Shown: positions 56,237-64,000 of the stretch, piece by piece | Numbering within the stretch: the first letter of the stretch is position 1 | How the letters are laid out: each line of letters begins with the position of its first letter | Assembly: GCF_000004195.4 (NCBI RefSeq) | Contig: NC_030680.2 | Location: forward strand, 143,554,045-143,618,044 | Length of the DNA: 64,000 nucleotides | Reading direction: 5' to 3' | Origin: Xenopus tropicalis | Taxonomy: Eukaryota; Chordata; Amphibia; Anura; Pipidae | Translations under genes and position numbers: made by a program | The notes under the pieces: generated by a model | Database searches by the model: none | The model's input: the letters and a program-made list of their open reading frames with translations, nothing else | What the model was told of the DNA's origin: nothing

Positions 56237-57185
56237 TGTGTCTTTGTACAGTGTGACTATGGGTTGTTATGGCCATGCACCAATCAAGGAGCCCGCCTAA
56301 ACCACGGACAGCTTTAAGTGGCCTGGCCAAGACTGAAAGAAGAAGGGAGCAAAGCCCCCCATGTTGTACAGTAAGAAGATTGGTGCAACACCAAGGCCTC
56401 TCTAGTACAGCGAGATTAATATAATTTATTGCTGGCATATACCTTTGCAGACTATAAACGTCTGGCGCCTAAAAAACAATTCTAGAATGGAAATGTCTGG
56501 CCTTGATTTACATTATTGCTGGACAAAAGAGCAGATTTACCTAATTGTTTTCTCAGCTCAAAGAACAAAGCTGCTCAGGAGGGCACGACACGACAGAAAT
56601 ACATACACAAACAGGCCAGTCCTATTGCCTCACTCATTAACCCTGAGTGATACCGACTAAAGGCCTAGGAAGGGTGCAATTACCTTTGGATTGGAAGAGG
56701 TAGGTGCAACAGGTCAGGTTTTAGTCATTATTTTTCAACCAATGTGTTTAACCAATGGTAGCACACCATTAGTGAACGAGAAATGGACTCAAGTAGAACT
56801 TCACCAGTGACTGGGTCACCAGAATACCAAGGAAAATTTTGGTGTGGCCCAAGATAGTCCAGGGCCCCTCACCATTTGCACTAGTGGTACTGCACCTCAT
56901 ATTCCCCCGCACCACCAGTCTACCAGTAAAAAAGTTGGGCTTGTCAAAGGCAGTACAGCAACCAAGTGGGCTTATGGGAGAATGTGGGGGGCCCTTGAAG
57001 TCAGGTTCTCTAGTGGGCCCTGATACCCCAGGCTGATACTGTACATCACTACAAAAAGGTGGCCAGATAATGGCAGATAATACTAAGTGTGGCAACCAGT
57101 AGAAGAATATTCGGAAAGGGCATTTTACAGTGAGCTGTGAAGTTGTGAAATTATCTCCCGGAATCAGTCGTAAAGGCAGATACAT
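56237..57185. other. unique sequence and an unnamed dispersed repeat
   Basis: 56760-57060 resembles a dispersed repeat (GGCCCAAGATAGTCCAGGGC, GTGGGCCCTGATACCCCAGG). 56237-56700 shows nothing recognised. Confidence 0.35.
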
Positions 57186-57189
57186 TATA

Positions 57190-57360
57190 TAACTTCAAGA
57201 AGATGTTGGATGGCTTTCTAGCAAGTGAGGGAATACAGGGTTATGGGAGGAAGGAAGGAAGGATTTTTTCCCCCTCTGGGGCAAATTAGAGAGGCTTCAG
57301 ATGGGGTTTTTGCCTTCCTCTGGATCAACTAGCAGTTAGGTAGGTTATATATAGGCATGA
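57190..57360 (-). mobile_element. dispersed repeat (CCTGCCTAACTGCTAG family), reverse
   Basis: CCCCCTCTGGGGCAAATTAG, AGAGGCTTCAGATGGGG and CAACTAGCAGTTAGGTAGG. Reverse complement of 19885-20070. Confidence 0.7.
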
Positions 57361-57429
57361 ACGTTTGAAGTCAGAACACAGGCGTTACAACAATAGAAAA
57401 AAGGTGCTATTCTTATCCACCAAATCTAG

Positions 57430-57713
57430 CATAAAATGGTAGCCAACTTCTATGGACACAACATATTGCTCCTCGTCCCCTTTGATGTTGCTCCCGGTGG
57501 TGCCCATTATTAATACTCTGGCTTGGAGGCAACTTTTGGAAGCACAGAGACAATGTTTTCCTCCAAGCAGAGCCTCCTCCAGGCCAGTAATCCACATGGG
57601 GCTACCAAATAGTCAATCACAGCCCATATTTTCCATCCTTAAGGACATTTTCATGCTTGTGTGGCTCCTCAACACTTTTTACATCTGAGTGTGGCTTATG
57701 TTGGGGATCCCTG
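57430..57713. mobile_element. non-autonomous hAT-like element, copy 3
   Basis: The right end GTTGGGGATCCCTG is good; the left end (GGTAGCCAACTTC) is decayed. ATCTAG is present on both flanks (57424-57429 and 57714-57719), a likely worn target duplication. Confidence 0.7.
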
Positions 57714-57892
57714 ATCTAGAAGAATAGACGGTCTTAAAAATTCTACGTGGTTGGGAGTCTACTCTAGGATTCCAAGAGCCTGGCCATACATATTGCTACA
57801 GTTGTAAACCTCTGCTAATACCAACTAGTTGCTTTAGGCCTCCAGGTAATAACAATCAGGTATGTTGTGTTTGCCAAGGTAAGGAGTATCTA

Positions 57893-59460
57893 CTACAGGT
57901 ATGGGACCTGTAATCCAGAATGCTCGAGAACTTGGGTTTTCCAGATAAGGGATCTATCCATAATTTGGATCTCCATAACTTAAGTCTGCTAAAAATCATT
58001 TAAATATTGAATAAACCCAATTGGCTTGTTTTGTCTCCAATAAGAGGTAATTATATCTTAGTTGGGATCAAGTACAGGTACTGTTTTATTATTACAGAGA
58101 AAAGGGAATCATTTAACCATTAAATAAACCCAATAGGGCTGTTCTGCCCCAATAAGGGGTAATTATATCTTAGTTGGGATCAAGTACAGGTACTGTTTTA
58201 TTATTACAGAGAAAAGGAAATCATTTAACCATGAAATAAACCCAATAGGGCTGTTCTGCCCCCAATAAGGGGTAATTATATCTTAGTTGGGATCAAGTAC
58301 AGGTACTGTTTTATTATTACAGAGAAAAGGGAATCATTTAACCATTAAATAAACCCAATAGGGCTGTTCTGCCCCCAATAAGGGGTAATTATATCTTAGT
58401 TGGGATCAAGAACAGGTACTGTTTTATTATTACAGAGAAAAGGGAATAATTTAACCATTAAATAAACCCAATAGGGCTGTTCTGCCCCCAATAAGGGGTA
58501 ATTATATCTTAGTTGGGATCAAGTACAGGTACTGTTTTATTATTACAGAGAAAAGGGAATCATTTAACCATTAAATAAACCCAATAGGGCTGTTCTGCCC
58601 CAATAAGGGGTAATTATATCTTACTTGGGATCAAGTACAGGTACTGTTTTATTATTACAGAGAAAAGGGAATCATTTAACCATGAAATAAACCCAATAGG
58701 GCTGTTCTGCCCCCAATAAGGGGTAATTATATCTTAGTTGGGATCAAGTACAGGTACTGTTTTATTATTACAGAGAAAAGGGAATAATTTAACCATTAAA
58801 TAAACCCAATAGGGCTGTTCTGCCCCAATAAGGGGTAATTATATCTTACTTGGGATCAAGTACAGGTACTGTTTTATTATTACAGAGAAAAGGGAATCAT
58901 TTAACCATTAAATAGACCCAATAGGGCTGTTCTGCCCCAATAAGGGGTAATTATATCTTAGTTGGGATCAAGTACAGGTACTGTTTTATTATTACAGAGA
59001 AAAGGGAATAATTTAACCATTAAATAAACCCAATAGGGCTGTTCTGCCCCAATAAGGGGTAATTATATCTTACTTGGGATCAAGTACAGGTACTGTTTTA
59101 TTATTACAGAGAAAAGGGAATCATTTAACCATTAAATAAACCCAATAGGGCTGTTCTGCCCCAATAAGGGGTAATTATATCTTAGTTGGGATCAAGTACA
59201 AGGTACTGTTTTATTATTACAGAGAAAAGGGAATCATTTAACCATTAAATAAACCCAATAGGGCTGTTCTGCCCCCAATAAGGGGTAATTATATCTTAGT
59301 TGGGATCAAGTACAGGTACTGTTTTATTATTACAGAGAAAAAGGAAATCATTTTATAAAATTAGAATGATTTGATTAAAATGGAGTCTATGGGAGATGGC
59401 CTATCCATAATTCAGAACTTTCTGGTAACGGGTTTCCGGATAAGGGATCCCATACCTGTA
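57893..59460 (+). mobile_element. TACAGGTATGGG-type MITE with about 12 internal units
   Basis: The left end TACAGGTATGGGACCTGTAA and the right end GGATAAGGGATCCCATACCTGTA are both clear. About 12 units of 112 bp lie between. Variants TTACTTGGG/TTAGTTGGG and GGAATAATTT/GGAATCATTT recur with a two-unit rhythm. This is the longest member of the family in the window. Confidence 0.92.
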
Positions 59461-59467
59461 CTATAAT

Positions 59468-59948
59468 TGATAGGGTTTAAATTGCTAAATGCTGAATTTA
59501 CACAATTTTGTTTTCAATCACGAAGGTCTGAGAAAGTATTACTTCAGTTGTTATGATTATCCTCATTATCTTGTCTGTCCAAGTTGCTCCGGCCTTGATT
59601 ATCTCAGCTAATATTCAAGGCTAAGAGATCATAATAAAGCTTCAGCAGCTAATTAAATAATTTCTGTATTTCTACTAATAATTGCAAGGCATATGTACCC
59701 ACCCATGATGTAAGCATAATGGGATGTGTTTTTCTATCTACTATATAAGTAATATCAAAACAAAATAAATTTGAACTTGTTTGCAATACACATACTGGTT
59801 GTTTCGTTTGTACACGTTCCCTGATCAGCGCACATGCGCAGACGATATCAGATGTTTCGCCGACGCACAGATTAAATCGAACCGGTTCGTGACTGCTTAG
59901 ATACAGTGCAGAGAAGCACAGACAGAGTTAAAGAGATTAACCCTTACA
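59468..59948 (+). mobile_element. possible solo LTR or retroinsertion, 18-bp flanking repeat
   Basis: The 481-bp segment begins TGATAGGG and ends CCCTTACA (TG...CA). It is flanked by identical CCATACCTGTACTATAAT at 59450-59467 and 59949-59966. On + it has a TATATAAG box (about 59741), AAAATAAATTTG (about 59763) and a distinctive CpG-rich tail (GCCGACGCACAG). LTR-like, but an 18-bp duplication is too long for integrase and fits target-primed retroinsertion better. Confidence 0.4.
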
Positions 59949-59966
59949 CCATACCTGTACTATAAT

Positions 59967-60834
59967 GTGATAATAATGTGATCTGGCCTACCTTCCAAGG
60001 CTTCCTCACCTCAAACTCCCTCAAACTCAAACATGTAGAACAAATAATACTTTTTTCCTACAGGTTACAGAAGGTTACGTGCAATTCCGAAGAGGAAAAG
60101 CTATGCATTAGGCCGGCTAAAGAGTCCTTTCCCAGTTGGTGTCACTTGAGCCCGCATTAGGCGGTTAATCCATTTTAAGAAATGATCTGCATGAGGGGGA
60201 AAAACAATGTTTTATTGAAAGAAATCAGACAGGTGGCTTTTTGAGGCCTAAGCCAATAAAATCCCCTCTTTTAATTCTCTTCTTTGTTCTCGTGTAAAGC
60301 TTAGCCGTCCCGCCTTAACATAAAGGTGGAAATTGGAATTGCTTGTTATAGCGAACAGTTAAATAAATACTCTGATTAGACAAGGGGCTTGATTTCTGCT
60401 CGTGTAAAATTTCCCATTAATAATAGTGTCTATTTAAGACATCTGCTTAAAACTTACAGCATTTGTTTAATGGAAAAATTCCAGCCATAACTTATATTTC
60501 TCATGAAGCCAGAACAATGGAATCCTGACAGATGTTCAGCTTGACTGCAGCTCAGCACTTTCTGCCCTACACTTTATTATATGTGCACATAAGTATGGGT
60601 ATGTGTATATAATATACAGAAATATATCTATATTGGTCAGATTCATTAGGCTATAAACATCCACACAAATATACTTGGGGCCAATCACGGCTCAGAGAAT
60701 ACCATCATAAAAATAAAAAACATATGACTTTAAGTCATACAGAATGTTATGAAAACAGATTTTGGAGTCTTTGCATTGGGACCAGAGAACCTTTGGCTGT
60801 TGGTGGCTGCTTGGGTTTGCACTTTTATGGTAAC
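59967..60834. other. unique sequence, best conserved-noncoding candidate
   Basis: About 60060-60580 is complex, non-repetitive and rich in homeodomain-like and bHLH-like words (GGCGGTTAATCCATTTTAAG, AATTCTCTTC, CATTTGTTTAATGG). No exon. Candidate regulatory DNA by appearance only. Confidence 0.3.
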
Positions 60835-60979
60835 TTAGGTTGGAAAACGACACGTCTATCGAGTTCAAATGTTTATATTTTTATAAAACCTGCCTAACTG
60901 CTAGATGATTTAGAAAACGGGAAAAAGCCCTTCTCAAGCCTCTCCATTTTGACTCAGAGAGGGGATCAAAAATTCTTTC
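60835..60979 (+). mobile_element. dispersed repeat leading into the 81-bp array
   Basis: GGTTGGAAAACGACACG, CCTGCCTAACTGCTAGATGA and CAGAGAGGGGATCAAAAATT, the same family as 19885-20070. Confidence 0.7.
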
Positions 60980-62195
60980 TCACAGCCCCAGTCCCTTCCC
61001 AGAGGCTATAATCCCCCACTGCTACTATAGGCACCATCTCTCCCTACTATACCTGCTATCCCACAGCCCCAGTCCCTTCCCAGAGGCTATTATCCCCCCA
61101 CTGCTACTATAGGCACCATCTCTCCCTACTATACCTGCTATCCCACAGCCCCAGTCCCTTCCCAGAGGCTATTATCCCCCACTGCTACTATAGGCACCAT
61201 CTCTCCCTACTATACCTGCTAACCCACAGCCCCAGTCCCTTCCCAGAGGCTATTATCCCACTGCTACTATAGGCACCATCTCTCCCTACTATACCTGCTA
61301 TCCCACAGCCCCAGTCCCTTCCCAGAGGCTATTATCCCCCCACTGCTACTATAGGCACCATCTCTCCCTACTATACCTGCTATCCCACAGCCCCAGTCCC
61401 TTCCCAGAGGCTATTATCCCCCCACTGCTACTATAGGCACCATCTCGCCCTACTATACCTGCTATCCCACAGCCCCAGTCCCTTCCCAGAGGCTATTATC
61501 TCCCCACTGCTACTATAGGCGCCATCTCTCCCTACTATACCTGCTATCCCACAGCCCCAGTCCCTTCCCAGAGGCTATTATCCCCCACTGCTACTATAGG
61601 CACCATCTCTCCCTACTATACCTGCTATCCCACAGCCCCAGTCCCTTCCCAGAGGCTATTATCCCCCCATTGCTACTATAGGCACCATCTCTCCCTACTA
61701 TACCTGCTATCCCACAGCCCCAGTCCCTTCCCAGAGGCTATTATCCCCCCACTGCTACTATAGGCACCATCTCTCCCTACTATACCTGCTATCCCACAGC
61801 CCCAGTCCCTTCCCAGAGGCTATTATCCCCCCATTGCTACTATAGGCACCATCTCTCCCTACTATACCTGCTATCCCACAGCCCCAGTCCCTTCCCAGAG
61901 GCTATTATCCCCCCACTGCTACTATAGGCACCATCTCTCCCTACTATACCTGCTATCCCACAGCCCCAGTCCCTTCCCAGAGGTTATTATCCCCCCACTG
62001 CTACTATAGGCACCATCTCTCCCTACTATACCTGCTATCCACAGCCCCAGTCCCTTCCCAGAGGCTATTATCCCCCCACTGCTACTATAGGCACCATCTC
62101 TCCCTACTATACCTGCTATCCCACAGCCCCAGTCCCTTCCCAGAGGCTATTATCCCACTGCTACTATAGGCACCATCTCTCCCTACTATACCTGC
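60980..62195 (+). repeat. 81-bp minisatellite growing from a dispersed repeat
   Basis: About 15 units of 78-82 bp: CACAGCCCCAGTCCCTTCCC, AGAGGCTATTATCCCCCCAC, TGCTACTATAGGCACCATCT and CTCCCTACTATACCTGCTAT. The first unit is continuous with the dispersed repeat to the left. The C-run length is the main variable. Confidence 0.95.
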
Positions 62196-63006
62196 TGAAC
62201 CTATCCCCTCTTCTACCATAGCCTACCACGCCTTCACACAGATAAAAATGCAGTAAATGTGCTATAAATCAATGCTTGAGCGACTATCAGAAAGGCTGTT
62301 TTTACAATTGCCAGAAAACATCCTTGGCTAAAGAATGCTAATAAAGAAGAATGATAACACCGCTTCACTGTAAAAGAAAAAGAATTAATGGGAAAAAGCC
62401 TCATCCTGCTCATTCGAAAAGCAAATTGCTTATTATTTATATCAATCTGAAAGCGAGAAGCATTTGGTGCATCAATAATTGTTTTCTTTTGACTGGAAAC
62501 TATTTTACATGATAAAAAAAAATAACACAATATTATACCTGAAATTGGCTTTGACGGTTCTTTTATGAATATACATAATGGATCAGACCCCAATTAAATC
62601 CCAAACAAAGGGCTGCCGCTCTGCGCAGGAACCCATCTCGCGGAAAGGTCACAAATCGCACTTTGATAGCGGTCAGGAAATTAATTACCACCCTGACATA
62701 TGTCAAAACAAATTTTAAGTAGATTAGCGCTGAGGTGGGGCTCTGGGGTTTGCTGGTTGGCAAAATGGGTTTTCGCTGAATGGATTCGCTTATACCGACA
62801 CCATCGACGGAACCAGAAAGGCTTGTTTGCCTCTTTATCTTCTCTTGTGATACGTGAACCGGTACCATGGGTTCAGCGAGGCAGAAAATAAGTACAGGAG
62901 GGAACTATTGTGTGTCGGAGATTCCAGTATAACTGGTGCCATCTTTCTATAATGACTAATTCTGATGAACCCAAGAGCCTAAAGTGAGATCTGCAGCAAA
63001 GAGCAT
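62196..63006. other. unique sequence, possible conserved noncoding block
   Basis: 62230-62880 is complex, partly AT-rich (GCAAATTGCTTATTATTTAT, GTGCATCAATAATTG) and partly CpG-bearing. No splice-bounded exon found. Confidence 0.3.
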
Positions 63007-63341
63007 TAAAGGTGCCCATACACGGGCTGATTCTAGCTGCCGATATCGGTCCCTTAGATCAATTCGGCAGCTAATCGGGCCGTGTATAGGCACTAACGAC
63101 CGACCGATCGGCCGGTTACAAAATCTAGACGGATTGGGGACCACATTGACTCGTTAATGCGGTTCCCGAAGCGACTTTGCCTATACCCTTCGCTATAATT
63201 CGATCATTTGGCCCCAGGGCCAAACGACTGAATTAGCCTTGATTCTCCCGATATCGCCCACCCGTAGGTGGGGGATATCGGGAGAAGATCCGCTTGCTTG
63301 GCGACATCGCGAGCGGATCTGAAGGTGTATGGCCACCTTTA
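63007..63341. mobile_element. palindromic MITE with TAAAGGTGCCCATACAC ends
   Basis: TAAAGGTGCCCATACACGGG at the left and GGTGTATGGCCACCTTTA at the right. Inner palindromic words GCCGATATC, CGATCGGCC, GGGGGATATC. Sister of 12555-12896. Confidence 0.85.
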
Positions 63342-63812
63342 GGCTTTTTTTCCCCCTCAATCTGACAGTATGGCAAGACCACCAAGTGCTGGCCTGGAGC
63401 AAAAGCCCCCAGGGGCAAAGGTCCTTTAGTCAACAACTTTGGTTCTCCTTCAAGAGCCTCAACGATGATTATACTAAGCAGAAGAAGGTCCTCAGAACTT
63501 TCCTCTTCCCTCCCTTATTGAACCTCAACCTGACAGCAGAGACATCAACCTGGGTGATATTTGGCCATGCCTATGGTACCGCCCTAATAAGCCCAACCAC
63601 AGCCCAGGCAGGAGCACAGATACCACTGCAAGGGTCATTACATAATGCCTAGCAGTGCCATGTTATTAGGAACCCCCTCCCTTTGCCAAGGGTGGTAGTT
63701 TGGGTCCCAAATGGGAGACTATACAGGAGCACAGAAGGTTTCATCCAGTCTTGTGCTGAGAATACCATAATGGAATTCTTTAACATGAATGGAACATTCC
63801 TATTAAAGGAAC
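63342..63812. other. no feature recognised
   Basis: Complex sequence. The + frame at 63329-63652 has no recognised product. 63500-63650 may be old repeat. Confidence 0.3.
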
Positions 63813-64000
63813 AGTAACACCTAAAAATAAAAATGCTTCAAAGTAATTAAAATATAATATACAGTTGCCCTGCACTGGTAACACTGGTGAGTTGGGTTCA
63901 GAAAGACTATTATAGATGAAATAAATACCCTGCATGGGGGCAGCCATTAAAGCTGGAAAAAGGGAGAAAAGGCACAGGTTACATAGCAGATAACAGATAA
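63813..64000 (+). mobile_element. T2-type MITE, parent of the 89-bp unit, cut by window edge
   Basis: Starts TTAAAGGAACAGTAACACC (T2 pattern). Contains CCCTGCACTGGTAACACTGG, GACTATTATAG, AAATAAATACCCTGCATG and GGGGCAGCCATTAAAGCTGG, which mirror the 89-bp unit at 29825-31710 in order and spacing. Confidence 0.8.

Overview
This is vertebrate nuclear DNA, almost certainly from a clawed frog (Xenopus). I judge this from the two recognisable genes, their tail-to-tail order, and dispersed elements I know from Xenopus genomes: T2-type MITEs with TTAA/TTAAAGG ends, the TACAGGTATGGG...CCCATACCTGTA family, and hAT-type CAGGGGTCCCCAACC ends. I cannot settle the species. There are no prokaryotic features. 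Nearly all long open frames here are read-through of tandem repeats.

Genes. Two exons on the + strand (703-987 and 3874-4064) join in phase and encode the C-terminal cytoplasmic tail of LRIG1. Five exons on the - strand (24436-24480, 17571-17640, 12026-12090, 10232-10303, 8949-9054) encode the C-terminal half of SLC25A26, the mitochondrial S-adenosylmethionine carrier. As I recall, LRIG1 and SLC25A26 are also convergent neighbours in mammals, so synteny supports both calls. I found no further slc25a26 exon to the right. If the gene continues off the right edge, everything from 24481 to 64000 is one intron of at least 39.5 kb.

Layout. 0-4.4 kb: lrig1 3' end, with a 77-bp minisatellite filling its last intron. 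4.4-8.5 kb: intergenic, with a 260-280-bp degenerate repeat and a 28-bp array. 8.5-24.5 kb: slc25a26 3' half, each intron carrying its own minisatellite (130, 94-96, 71, 134 and 20 bp, then the 71-bp array again but inverted). 25-64 kb: presumed giant intron with arrays of 130, 94-96, 89, 35, 21, about 245, 42, 98, 25 and 81 bp, tetranucleotide arrays, an (AT)n tract, and several copies of a MITE holding a variable 112-bp array.

Main theme. Several arrays are recognisably an internal piece of a dispersed element, amplified in tandem: 77 bp from a retroposon 3' tail, 89 bp from a T2-type MITE, 112 bp inside a terminal-inverted-repeat MITE, 81 bp from another dispersed repeat. The window looks like a collection of minisatellites born from transposable elements. 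Other notable points are inverted 71-bp arrays flanking one slc25a26 exon, an array of about 27 CCAAT boxes spaced 42 bp apart, several near-perfect palindromes, and a stretch at about 9.4-11.5 kb whose random indels look like uncorrected assembly error and damage an slc25a26 exon.
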